NCBI GenBank assembly: GCA_017650795.1 | Contig: JAGCEE010000312.1 | Coordinates: forward strand, 1-11,280 | Length of the DNA: 11,280 nt | Direction: 5' to 3' | From: Clostridia bacterium | GTDB lineage: Bacteria; Bacillota; Clostridia; Christensenellales; UBA1242 | Part shown: positions 1-7,066 of the stretch, in pieces | Layout of the letters: every line of letters begins with the position of its first letter | How positions within the stretch are numbered: position 1 is the first letter of the stretch | Notes under the pieces: model-generated | What the model was told of the DNA's origin: nothing | What the model saw: only the letters and a program-made list of their open reading frames with translations | The model's database searches: none | Made by a program: the position numbers and the translations under genes

Positions 1-95
1 AATATATATAATTATTTGATTTTACTTTAAACACTATGCCAGCAAAACATAAATAAATTCTTAATATAAATAAAATACATTAAAAATACTTAATA

Positions 96-1364
96 TTATT
101 CGCTATATTCAAAACTAATATCTTTTATTATTACCGTATCGCCGTCTATAAGACCTGCTTCTTTTAGTTTATCTATAATTCCGTGTTTCTTTAACGCATT
201 TTGAAAATATGCATTACTGCGCTCGTCGCTTAACACGACGCCACGAATAAGATTGTCTATAAACCCACCGACCACTTCGTATGTTGAGTCGTTTATTTTT
301 ATTATTTCTAGCGAAGTTTTGTCTTTTTTGTCAAAGTCATGCATCTCAATATCGGTTGCTGCTTTTTTAGGCGTTTTTGCAAGCAGAGTTATTATTTCAT
401 CTAAAAGAGCATCTATACCTTTATTTATTATTGAAGAAATAACCAAAGGTTTTTTGCCTGTATCTTTTTCAAATTTGTTTAGTCTTGTTTTTAATTCATC
501 ATCTGTAAGCAAGTCGGCTTTGGTTGCAACAATAATTTGTGGAACACTTGCCACATCGGCACTATATTTTTTTAATTCGTTGTTTATTTGGTTGTAATTG
601 CAAGCGGCATCTCTGCCATCGCTTTCCGATATATCTATCATATGCACGATTACTCGCACCCTTTCGATATGTCTTAAAAATGTATGTCCAAGTCCTGCTC
701 CCTCGCTTGCACCCTCTATTAGTCCAGGAATATCAGCCAAAACAAAACTAACTCCCTTGTGTGAAACAACGCCCAAATTTGGATAAAGTGTTGTAAATGG
801 ATAATTTGCAATTTTTGGATTTGCATTAGACACCACCGAAAGCAGTGTGCTTTTCCCAACATTTGGAAAACCAACCAAGCCAACATCTGCTATTGTCTTT
901 AATTCTAACAATACTTTTTTTACTGGCGTTTTTTCACCTGTTTGGCTAAAATGTGGCGCTTGTCTTGTTGGTGATTTATAGTAATTGTTTCCTCTGCCAC
1001 CAAAGCCACCAGAGAGCGCCGTGAATCTTTGCTTATGCTCGGTTAAATCGGCAATCACCATGCCAGATTCGGCATCTTTAATAACCGTGCCACATGGTAC
1101 TTCTATAACAACCGACTCTCCATCGTGCCCCTTTTTTAATTGTTTATCTCCCGGTTCGCCGTTGCCTGCAAAAAACTTTTTTTTGTAGGTAAAACCATAT
1201 AGTGTGTTAAGCCCCTCGTTTGCTTCAAAGATAACATCGCCACCCTTTCCGCCGTCACCACCATCTGGTCCGCCGTTCATGGTTAATTTGCTCCTAAAAA
1301 ATGATGTGTGACCATTGCCACCATCACCAGCTTTTATTGTAATTGTCACTCTGTCTAAAAACAT
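96..1364 (-). CDS. obgE: Obg family GTPase ObgE/CgtA
   Basis: This is a 422-aa protein of the Obg family, an essential GTPase that associates with the large ribosomal subunit and acts in ribosome assembly and stress control. The glycine-rich Obg fold occupies about residues 1-158, with the GGPDGGDGGKGG segment near residues 31-42. The G domain follows: P-loop GFPNVGKS at 165-172, switch I Thr in YPFTT near 192, DIPG at 211-214, and the G4 motif as TKAD at 281-284, where NKxD is the classic form. The last ~75 residues match the OCT domain found in many Gram-positive Obg proteins, so the length is normal and the gene looks complete. The start ATG has an AGAGG ribosome site just upstream. nth ends only 27 nt upstream on the same strand, so the two are probably co-transcribed. 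I see no clear terminator in the 95 bases after the stop. Confidence 0.97.
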   Translation of the reverse strand: MFLDRVTITIKAGDGGNGHTSFFRSKLTMNGGPDGGDGGKGGDVIFEANEGLNTLYGFTYKKKFFAGNGEPGDKQLKKGHDGESVVIEVPCGTVIKDAESGMVIADLTEHKQRFTALSGGFGGRGNNYYKSPTRQAPHFSQTGEKTPVKKVLLELKTIADVGLVGFPNVGKSTLLSVVSNANPKIANYPFTTLYPNLGVVSHKGVSFVLADIPGLIEGASEGAGLGHTFLRHIERVRVIVHMIDISESDGRDAACNYNQINNELKKYSADVASVPQIIVATKADLLTDDELKTRLNKFEKDTGKKPLVISSIINKGIDALLDEIITLLAKTPKKAATDIEMHDFDKKDKTSLEIIKINDSTYEVVGGFIDNLIRGVVLSDERSNAYFQNALKKHGIIDKLKEAGLIDGDTVIIKDISFEYSE

Positions 1365-1391
1365 AATAACCTCTTTTTATTAGCCTTTTGT

Positions 1392-2015
1392 TTAGTGTTT
1401 TGTTTTATAGTATTTGCATTCGTCTTTTATATCACACTCCATGCAATTTGGCTTAATTGCCTTGCAATGATATCTTCCAAAAAGCACCATTCTGTAATGC
1501 AATTTATCTAACCCCGTTTTAAACCTTTTTGTTAATTCTCTTTCGCATACATCTGGGTTGTCGGTTTTTGCAAAACCAAGACGATTAGACACCCTTAAAA
1601 CATGAGTGTCTACCGCACAACGATTTTCTCCATACGCCACAGCGCACACAACATTTGCTGTTTTTCTGCCCACACCAGCAAGTGTGATTAAATCGTCAAA
1701 ATTCCTTGGAACTTCGCCATCATATTTTTCCAAAATTCCTTTGGCACAAGCAATAATATTTTTTGCCTTGTTATGATAAAATCCGCACGACTTAATTTTT
1801 TGCTCTAAAACATCTTGTGGTATTTGTGCAAAATCTTTGGGCGAAGAATATTTTTTAAATAATGTATCCGTCACCATATTTACACGTTTGTCTGTGCATT
1901 GTGCAGATAAAATAACAGCAATAAGAAGTTGAAAGGTGCTTTTAAACTTTAATTCGCACACTGCATCTGGAAACTTGTTTGTTAAATAATCGACAAAAGC
2001 ATTTGGTTTTATCAT
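1392..2015 (-). CDS. nth: Endonuclease III (DNA glycosylase/AP lyase)
   Basis: Endonuclease III removes oxidised pyrimidines and cuts at abasic sites in base excision repair. The helix-hairpin-helix with its catalytic Lys is seen as LAGVGRKTANV, the catalytic Asp lies in AVDTHV, and the [4Fe-4S] cluster cysteines near the C terminus follow the C-x6-C-x2-C-x5-C pattern. I place the start at 2015 (MIKPNAF), giving 207 aa, close to the usual ~210. A longer reading with 16 extra residues from 2063 is possible, but a strong promoter sits inside that extension and the upstream ATG lacks a ribosome site. With this start there is almost no 5' leader, so the mRNA may be leaderless. obgE follows 27 nt downstream, so the two probably form an operon. 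Confidence 0.95.
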   Translation of the reverse strand: MIKPNAFVDYLTNKFPDAVCELKFKSTFQLLIAVILSAQCTDKRVNMVTDTLFKKYSSPKDFAQIPQDVLEQKIKSCGFYHNKAKNIIACAKGILEKYDGEVPRNFDDLITLAGVGRKTANVVCAVAYGENRCAVDTHVLRVSNRLGFAKTDNPDVCERELTKRFKTGLDKLHYRMVLFGRYHCKAIKPNCMECDIKDECKYYKTKH

Positions 2016-2051
2016 ATGCAGAATTATACCAATTAAGCTGTTTAATGTCAA
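2016..2051 (-). promoter_or_regulatory. Consensus sigma-A promoter of nth-obgE
   Basis: On the minus strand TTGACA (2051-2046) is followed by a 17-nt spacer and TATAAT (2028-2023). A TGG just before the -10 makes it an extended -10. Both hexamers are exact consensus. The expected transcription start falls at about 2016-2015, at the first base of the nth start codon. Confidence 0.85.
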
Positions 2052-2083
2052 ATATTGAGACATTTGAATTTGTTTTAAGCACT

Positions 2084-2105
2084 AAAAAGGCAACCTTATG
2101 TTGCC
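2084..2105 (-). terminator. Rho-independent terminator of the LTA-synthase-like gene
   Basis: Read on the minus strand, a 6-bp stem (GGCAAC/GTTGCC, 5-nt loop) is followed directly by TTTTT. It lies about 70 nt after the stop of the 723-aa membrane protein and upstream of the nth promoter, so it separates the two transcription units. Confidence 0.75.
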
Positions 2106-2172
2106 ATCTTTGTTTTTTGTTTGTGCTCTAAACATTATAATTTAATAAAACCTCACAATGCCGGCTGTGTGC

Positions 2173-4344
2173 TTATTCTGCAAATAGTTTTGCGATATAG
2201 TAGTTTTCTATATCTATTTGCTTTTTTAAATACAAATCTAAATCTTGTTTAAACTCGTCAAGTTTTGCATTTGTTGAAAGGTAATTATCATTTGCAAAAT
2301 ACTTATCATAAGTTGTTGTGTAAAAGTTTTGATTTATAGCCATGCTTTGATTTACAAATACACTATTTTTATTGGCAAAAGCGCTAACACCATTTGTTAA
2401 AAATTCGTTAAATGCAAGACCATACAAATCACATATGGTTGAATACAAATCAACAGCGCTTGCAACTTTTTTTAATTCTGCACTATGTAATTTTTTATTG
2501 TAAATTCCAAAAGGTATTTTGTATTGTTCTTTTTCTATTTGTTTATTCTTAAATCCATTTAATTGCAAAATATTATTCCCACCAAAGCCACCAACCAAAA
2601 CAACAGTTGTGTTGTTCCAAAGGCTTACTCCGTTTTTATCGACATGAGTTTTTAAATAAATTAAGATTGTTCCAATGGCATCATCTATATCTATTGCCCT
2701 ACTTTTGTATTCTTTTAAAATATTGTATTCATTGGTTTTATCATCCGGACATAAAAATTTTAAATTATTGCTATTTACGTAATGTGAATATTTTAAATAA
2801 TTATCTTCAAAAATATCGTAATTCGCTTTATTTGCAATATTTTCAGACAATTTATCTGCAATATTTTTTATTGAATAATATGTAAAAAATTTAGAATTTT
2901 GTGATGTTATTTTTTGAATATTTGTTTGTACAAATTCTTTTTCGCCAATATTTTCTTGGGCAAAATACGAATTTTTAAAGCCAATATTTTTATAATAATT
3001 ATTATCTGTTTTTTTGCTGTTTTGTAGATAATTTATAGCGCCATAATCATCTGCTAAAAACAAACTTGCAAGCGCATCATTATTTTTTTTATTGTTGTCA
3101 AAAATATCTTTTGCGTTGCTATTTTTAAGCTTTGCTCCCAAAAGAATTGCTTCTTCATTTTGACTATCGCCATAAAAACTTTCTATTGTTATTGCGTCGC
3201 CGTAAATAAATTCATATATATTTGGCGTGTTATATGGGTCTATGGCAACCGGACTAAATCCTTCAAGCGAAATAATTAAAAGATTATCTTTGTTTAATTT
3301 GCCATAAACAACTTCTGTGCCAAGCCTTGAATTTTGATAAGCAAAATTTGTGCCTGCATTATACTTGTTGGTTAAATCTGTTCTTGTGTCTTCATCAACA
3401 TTTCTGCTATTAAATAACACATTTCCAAAATAACAAAGTCCGCCAAATCTTTTATAACTAGCGAGGCTATTAAAACTATCTGCATAAAGATAATTATTGC
3501 TCTCCATTATGTACTCATATTTTAAATTAAAGTAAGCATGCGAAGAAAAGGTTGTTGCGCCAACGCCTGCAATTTCAATAGTGAGTAGTAAAACAATAAG
3601 TGCAGTGATTGATGTTTTGTTTTTTTGTACTTTATATCTTGGCATAAACAATGTGCCAAACACCAAAACTGCAAGGTAAATAATAAGTATAATAACATTT
3701 AAAATGAGTGCACCACCATCAAGAAAAAAATCAATTCCGTTTTTTAAATTAAGCAAATTGCCGGTAGAAAAATAGCACCCCGCATTTAATATGTTTAAAA
3801 ATGTCATTACTGTTATTATTAGTGATGATATGGTAATTTTGGCGATTTTTGTTGGCACAATAAAAATTGCACCTGCAAGCATAATTATTATTCCAAAGCC
3901 AATGCCAAAGCTTGTTGGAATTATGCCAAGGTTAAGATAGCACATTCCGGCAATTTCCAATATTATAGCAAATGCAAAAAATATAATACCATATATATAA
4001 TTGTTTTTGTATGCCTTATCTTTTGGTTTAATCACTTTTGCCCTTTTAGGCTTGTTTGCTTTTTCTTTTAGCTTGCGATTTTGTGTTTCTTCTTCTTTTT
4101 TTAGATCTTCTAAAATAGTTGCTTGTTTTTTTTCAACTTCGCCCTGTAGCAATGCATCTTCACCACTATCCCGTTCCACTTTTTGTATCTCATCAAGCAA
4201 ATCTTTGCCTTCTTTTTTTGCATCATTTTTTAATTCTTCTATTGGCCCATCTATCTTTTTATCGCCCTCGGCAGAAGAACCACTTTCAATGTTTAAATCA
4301 ACAAAAGCATCTAATATTTGGTCATTTAATTTTGGTTTTTCCAT
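2173..4344 (-). CDS. LTA synthase/alkaline-phosphatase superfamily membrane protein, probably catalytically altered
   Basis: This 723-aa protein has a charged, Lys/Glu-rich cytoplasmic N-terminal region of about 115 residues, five predicted membrane segments (roughly residues 115-265), and a large outer domain of about 455 residues. The layout is that of lipoteichoic acid synthase (LtaS) and related sulfatase-fold phosphotransferases. In the outer domain LLIISLEGFSP corresponds to the conserved strand ending in the first metal-binding Glu. YGDSQNEEA lies where LtaS has GKTSDSEF, so the nucleophile Thr would be Ser. VLVGGFGGN lies where LtaS has YGDHYG, so the Asp-His metal ligands are missing. 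These alignments are by eye. I therefore doubt LTA synthesis and favour an altered or non-catalytic role at the envelope. The start is ATG 4344, preceded by GAGGGG. An in-frame GTG at 4356 overlaps that ribosome site and is less likely. Confidence 0.7.
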   Translation of the reverse strand: MEKPKLNDQILDAFVDLNIESGSSAEGDKKIDGPIEELKNDAKKEGKDLLDEIQKVERDSGEDALLQGEVEKKQATILEDLKKEEETQNRKLKEKANKPKRAKVIKPKDKAYKNNYIYGIIFFAFAIILEIAGMCYLNLGIIPTSFGIGFGIIIMLAGAIFIVPTKIAKITISSLIITVMTFLNILNAGCYFSTGNLLNLKNGIDFFLDGGALILNVIILIIYLAVLVFGTLFMPRYKVQKNKTSITALIVLLLTIEIAGVGATTFSSHAYFNLKYEYIMESNNYLYADSFNSLASYKRFGGLCYFGNVLFNSRNVDEDTRTDLTNKYNAGTNFAYQNSRLGTEVVYGKLNKDNLLIISLEGFSPVAIDPYNTPNIYEFIYGDAITIESFYGDSQNEEAILLGAKLKNSNAKDIFDNNKKNNDALASLFLADDYGAINYLQNSKKTDNNYYKNIGFKNSYFAQENIGEKEFVQTNIQKITSQNSKFFTYYSIKNIADKLSENIANKANYDIFEDNYLKYSHYVNSNNLKFLCPDDKTNEYNILKEYKSRAIDIDDAIGTILIYLKTHVDKNGVSLWNNTTVVLVGGFGGNNILQLNGFKNKQIEKEQYKIPFGIYNKKLHSAELKKVASAVDLYSTICDLYGLAFNEFLTNGVSAFANKNSVFVNQSMAINQNFYTTTYDKYFANDNYLSTNAKLDEFKQDLDLYLKKQIDIENYYIAKLFAE

Positions 4345-4488
4345 ATCGCCCCTCACGTTTATAACAAAATATACTATTTATCCTAATTAAACATTAACAT
4401 TTTTCCCATAAAAATCCAAATAAAATTTTTAGATGCAAAAATCAAATACCCATTAAAGCCGAGCATCGTCTGTAAACAAAAAAAATAA

Positions 4489-4518
4489 TTGACAACATCT
4501 AATTTTATGTGCTACTAT
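4489..4518 (+). promoter_or_regulatory. Promoter for the tRNA-Ser region
   Basis: TTGACA (4489-4494) and TACTAT (4513-4518) are separated by 18 nt. The predicted start near 4525 lies ahead of both the orphan tRNA 5' fragment and the intact tRNA-Ser gene. Confidence 0.7.
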
Positions 4519-4564
4519 GTTGCTGTTGCTTGGCTAGTTGTTTAAGATTTAATAATATTTATTT

Positions 4565-4588
4565 GGAGAATACCCAAGAGGTCGAAGG
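4565..4588 (+). pseudogene. Orphan 5' fragment of a tRNA-Ser gene
   Basis: These 24 bases match the first 25 bases of the intact tRNA-Ser at 4731, apart from one missing A after GGAGAA. They cover the acceptor 5' strand and the D arm. What follows (4589-4730) does not continue into an anticodon arm or a T arm, so this is a partial duplicate or a broken tandem tRNA rather than a second functional gene. Confidence 0.75.
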
Positions 4589-4730
4589 CACTGCGCAATT
4601 TATTGCTTCGTGGCTTTGGGCTAAAAACGATACCACTGGATCGTTTTATTAACGCCGTCGCCCCCTGCTGCTTAGCAGTGGAGCCCCACCACTTTGTTAA
4701 ATCTCAAAAGCAACAAACAAATATCAATAT
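4589..4730 (+). other. Structured non-coding spacer between the tRNA fragment and tRNA-Ser
   Basis: This ~140-nt stretch is richer in G+C than its surroundings and contains several short hairpins. One is AAAACGAT/ATCGTTTT (loop ACCACTGG) at about 4623-4646, which could act as a terminator or processing stem. Another is CTGCT/AGCAG around 4667-4680. I find no convincing gene. An open frame runs through into the tRNA but looks spurious. Confidence 0.5.
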
Positions 4731-4821
4731 GGAGAAATACCCAAGAGGTCGAAGGGGCTCCCCTGCTAAGGGAGTAGGCTTGTAAAAGGGCGCGAGGGTT
4801 CAAATCCCTCTTTCTCCGCCA
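4731..4821 (+). tRNA. tRNA-Ser(GCU)
   Basis: This is a complete class II tRNA. The acceptor stem GGAGAAA/TTTCTCC is followed by discriminator G and an encoded CCA (4819-4821). The anticodon stem CTCCC/GGGAG encloses loop CTGCTAA, giving anticodon GCT, which reads AGC/AGU serine codons. A long variable arm is present, and the T arm GAGGG-TTCAAAT-CCCTC is perfect. Its last bases, TCTCCGCCA, are the motif that recurs at the module ends downstream, so the gene appears to be the anchor of the array. Confidence 0.97.
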
Positions 4822-4824
4822 AGA

Positions 4825-4865
4825 GAAAATTGTACGAACACCAAGTTCGTGCAATTTTTCTTTTT
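4825..4865 (+). terminator. Terminator immediately after tRNA-Ser
   Basis: AAAATTG-T-ACGAAC and GTTCGT-G-CAATTTT form a long stem with a 5-nt loop, followed by a T-rich run. It starts four bases after the CCA. A close relative lies directly after the CCGCCA copy at 6403, and a more distant one follows the copy at 10186. Confidence 0.85.
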
Positions 4866-4925
4866 GTGTGAAGTTTTTGTATAACTCTTTGTTAAAATTG
4901 TCATAATTTTACAAGGAGGTTTTTA

Positions 4926-6170
4926 ATGAATCCATTTAAAGTTGAAACAAAAGATATTAATGATTGCTTTTTAAGTTTGGAAAAAGCTTATCCAAAGGCA
5001 TACGACAAGAAAAAAACTGGGCCATATACAAAATGCAGGGTTATTTTGATGAATGGCACAGAATACGAATCGGTTTGGTTTATGCATCAATTTGCTAGGC
5101 ATTGTAATAACGACGAAATTAAACAATATTTGGCTTTAGTTAGAGCACAAGAGCAACAGCAGCAAAAAATGCTTGCCTGTTTAAAACCGGTTAACGAAAG
5201 CATTTTAGAAACAACATTAGCATACGAACAACTTGCAATAGATTTAACAGCAACTCTAGCACAAAACGAAAAGGATGAAGAAAATAAAAAGGCCTTAAAT
5301 TTTGCCCTATTAGAAGATTTTGATCACCTTTATAGATTTTCTAATTTAATGATGTTGGATTGCAAAGATGCAGAGCCAGACTTTTTGGTTGGAAAACAAA
5401 CAGAAATAATGCCAGCAAGGCCAACAATTGCTCACCATAGATATCCTATAGATAACTTAAAAAAGCCAATGAACGCTAAAAAAAGTAATTTATATACAAA
5501 ACTTGTTGCAGGAATTATAACTGCAGCAGAACAACAAACAATGAATTATTATATGAACATTTCTCAGTGGTATAAAAACGATTTAGGTAGAAAACTATAT
5601 GCGGAAATTGCTCTTGTTGAAGAGGAGCACGTTAGCCAGTACGAAAGTTTAAAGGACCCAACTTGTTCGTGGCTTGAAATGTGGGTTTTACACGAATATA
5701 CTGAGGCATATTTGTATTTTAGCGCTATGCAGGAAGAAAATGATAAAAACATTAAAGAAATATTTCAAAATAATTTTGAAATGGAATGTGCTCACTTAAA
5801 AATTGCCTGTAAACTTTTAGAAAAATACGAAGGTAAAAAATATAATTCTGTAATTGGGGATGGAGAATTTCCAACTTTGTTAAAATTAGGCACAAATAAA
5901 CAGTATGTAAGAGATGTTCTAGAAAGAACTGTTTTACTTACAAACAATAGGCAAGACTATATAAATGTATTAGAATTAGATGCAAATGCAGACTTTTTTT
6001 CTTATCAGAGCAGATTTATTAACGAAGAAACAACTCCAAGTCATGTAGTAATTGAAAAAGCAATTAAAAAATTGGGGCAGGATTACAGATATGAGGATAA
6101 ACAAAACCCGATTAAAGAATTAAGAAATAGAAAAGTAGATAATGTTAAATTAGGAAGATTTAAAAATTAA
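4926..6170 (+). CDS. Ferritin-like (rubrerythrin-type) diiron protein
   Basis: This 414-aa protein is soluble, helical, and without a signal peptide. Its central-to-C-terminal part shows the classic four-helix diiron pattern: Glu202 (AAEQQTMNYY), E232-x-x-H235 (EEEHVSQYE), Glu257/260 (HEYTEAYLYF) and E287-x-x-H290 (MECAHLKIA). An additional EDFDH (130-134) and YEQLA (about 100) hint at a second, degenerate helical half. No rubredoxin domain is visible. Family knowledge suggests a role in peroxide or oxygen detoxification in an anaerobe, but the substrate is inferred. The start has a strong AAGGAGGT seven bases upstream. The gene is the first after the tRNA terminator and faces the broken flavin reductase gene, with which it shares a bidirectional terminator. 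No convincing dedicated promoter is visible in the ~60 bases before it. Confidence 0.7.
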   Translation: MNPFKVETKDINDCFLSLEKAYPKAYDKKKTGPYTKCRVILMNGTEYESVWFMHQFARHCNNDEIKQYLALVRAQEQQQQKMLACLKPVNESILETTLAYEQLAIDLTATLAQNEKDEENKKALNFALLEDFDHLYRFSNLMMLDCKDAEPDFLVGKQTEIMPARPTIAHHRYPIDNLKKPMNAKKSNLYTKLVAGIITAAEQQTMNYYMNISQWYKNDLGRKLYAEIALVEEEHVSQYESLKDPTCSWLEMWVLHEYTEAYLYFSAMQEENDKNIKEIFQNNFEMECAHLKIACKLLEKYEGKKYNSVIGDGEFPTLLKLGTNKQYVRDVLERTVLLTNNRQDYINVLELDANADFFSYQSRFINEETTPSHVVIEKAIKKLGQDYRYEDKQNPIKELRNRKVDNVKLGRFKN

Positions 6171-6174
6171 TAAT

Positions 6175-6207
6175 AAAAAATCACCTTTAATGAAGGTGAT
6201 TTTTTTT
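6175..6207. terminator. Bidirectional terminator between convergent genes
   Basis: ATCACCTT (6180-6187) and AAGGTGAT (6193-6200) form a perfect 8-bp stem, flanked by A6 on the left and T7 on the right. It can terminate the ferritin-like gene on the plus strand and the flavin reductase remnant on the minus strand. Confidence 0.9.
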
Positions 6208-6212
6208 ACACA

Positions 6213-6411
6213 CTATTTATTTTTTATTTTAAGTCCATCTTTAAATGCGTTGCCTACTTTTTCTCCAGGTTCGATGTAAGTATTGCCAATTGGATCAAAA
6301 GTAATAAGATGAAGTTTTTTAGGATCTACTTTTCCATTTTCATTTAATACTTTTTCACCTGCATTAACATTAACAATTTGGCCTATTATGTTTCTTTCTT
6401 CTCCGCCAAAA
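6213..6411 (-). pseudogene. Flavin reductase (flavoredoxin-like), C-terminal remnant
   Basis: The last ~65 codons read as the C-terminal third of an FMN-binding split-barrel flavin reductase. The signature is IIGQIVNVNA, then VDPKKLHLITFDPIGNTYI, then GEKVGNAFKDG just before the stop. Intact members are about 185-190 aa, so the N-terminal two thirds, with most of the flavin site, is missing. Homology stops at the GGEERN segment, whose DNA on the plus strand is TTCTCCGCCA, the tRNA-Ser 3'-end motif. Beyond it lies a terminator hairpin like the one after the tRNA. The ATG at 6464 that opens the 83-codon frame lies on the far side of the junction and is unlikely to be a real start. I read this as a gene cut by the recombination that built the array. 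Confidence 0.8.
6399..6408 (+). other. tRNA 3'-end-like module boundary (B1)
   Basis: TTCTCCGCCA here is identical to the last ten bases of tRNA-Ser(GCU), including the CCA. It sits inside the flavin reductase coding sequence and is followed by a hairpin of the same family as the one after the tRNA. Confidence 0.7.
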
Positions 6412-6412
6412 G

Positions 6413-6448
6413 TGAATTGTACGAACACCATGTTCGTGCATTTTTTAT
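6413..6448 (+). terminator. Terminator at the left end of the NIF3-like module
   Basis: ACGAAC/GTTCGT, with flanking TTGT/GCA pairs and a 5-nt loop, leads into TTTTTT. It is nearly the same sequence as the hairpin after tRNA-Ser and lies five bases after the CCGCCA copy. Confidence 0.75.
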
Positions 6449-6455
6449 TAAATAG

Positions 6456-6485
6456 TTGCGGCAAAACATTAAAATATGATATAAT
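6456..6485 (+). promoter_or_regulatory. Promoter of the NIF3-like gene
   Basis: TTGCGG (6456-6461) and an exact TATAAT (6480-6485) are 18 nt apart. The start codon follows at 6504 with GGAG about nine bases before it. Confidence 0.65.
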
Positions 6486-6503
6486 ATAAGCGGAGATGAA
6501 TTT

Positions 6504-6842
6504 ATGAATTTTAATATTAAAAGAGTTAAAATATTTGTTACTACACCAAAAGAAAATTTAATAGAAATAAGAGATGCTGTATGCAGGGCAGGGGCAGGAA
6601 TAATTGGTGAATATAGTTATTGTACATTTAACATGAATGGTGTTGGAACGTTTATTCCAAACTCAAAAGCAAATCCATACATTGGTAAAGCGAACGAACT
6701 TGAATTTGTTGATGAATATAAGCTAGAGTTTGTGTGTGAAATTGAAAAGGTAAAAAATGTGATTTCTGTGTTAAGAAAAGCACATCCATATGAAGAACCC
6801 GCAATTGACATAATCCCTTTGCTAGACGAGTGTGATTTTTAG
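6504..6842 (+). CDS. NIF3/YqfO-like single-domain protein
   Basis: This 112-aa protein matches the small PII/CutA-like domain found inserted in YqfO-type NIF3 proteins and also found alone. Diagnostic stretches are VTTPKENLIEIRDAVCRAGAG near the N terminus (VPxEhlExVrxAlxxAGAG in the family), YSYCTFNMNGVGTFIP, ANPYIGKANELEFVDEYKLE, and the terminal KAHPYEEPAIDIIPL. The metal-binding NIF3 catalytic halves are absent, so this is the stand-alone version, whose biochemical role is not established. The gene has its own promoter and GGAG site and lies alone in its module between two CCGCCA boundaries. The stop is followed after 29 nt by the 65-nt repeat R1. Confidence 0.85.
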   Translation: MNFNIKRVKIFVTTPKENLIEIRDAVCRAGAGIIGEYSYCTFNMNGVGTFIPNSKANPYIGKANELEFVDEYKLEFVCEIEKVKNVISVLRKAHPYEEPAIDIIPLLDECDF

Positions 6843-6871
6843 ATGTAAATCTATTAGTTAAATTTTAAATC

Positions 6872-6936
6872 AATTCTCACCCACCCAGCACCAACATATA
6901 TTCTAGGGTTAGGATTGGATAGCACTGGCTCCGCCA
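6872..6936 (+). repeat. 65-nt cassette-end repeat R1
   Basis: This is the first of three copies of exactly the same length (others at 8440-8504 and 9470-9534), each ending in CCGCCA and lying directly downstream of a gene. The conserved core reads CACCCACCCAGCACCAAC, then an AT-rich 12-mer, then GTTAGGATTGGATA. CCAAC can pair with GTT-A-GG with one bulged A. On the opposite strand it encodes a conserved peptide with a stop codon shortly after. Confidence 0.85.
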
Positions 6937-6941
6937 TATTT

Positions 6942-6972
6942 AACTGATAAGACACTCTTATCAGTTGTTTTT
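6942..6972 (+). terminator. Terminator at the left end of the 148-aa protein module
   Basis: AACTGATAAGA and TCTTATCAGTT form a perfect 11-bp stem with a CAC loop, followed by GTTTTT. It starts six bases after CCGCCA. Confidence 0.85.
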
Positions 6973-7005
6973 ATGTTAAAGAATAAATAAATTATATTTT
7001 GAGTA

Positions 7006-7034
7006 TTGCAAATCGCCTTATACTGTGTTATAAT
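7006..7034 (+). promoter_or_regulatory. Promoter of the 148-aa protein gene
   Basis: TTGCAA (7006-7011), a 17-nt spacer and exact TATAAT (7029-7034) with an extended -10 TGT make a strong sigma-A-type promoter. Confidence 0.8.
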
Positions 7035-7066
7035 GCGATTCACATAATAAGTCACAGGAGAAATGT

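Noticed and set aside
4603..4785. Plus-strand 60-codon frame running into tRNA-Ser
   Set aside because: It lacks a ribosome site and overlaps the tRNA gene and a structured spacer.
4672..4854. Minus-strand open frame containing RKRDLNPRALLQAYSLSRGAP
   Set aside because: It is the reverse complement of tRNA-Ser. This peptide pattern is the familiar spurious translation of tRNA genes.
4866..4911. Dedicated promoter for the ferritin-like gene (TATAAC 4880 or CATAAT 4902)
   Set aside because: Neither -10 has a good -35, and the second would start transcription within the ribosome site. I could not support either.
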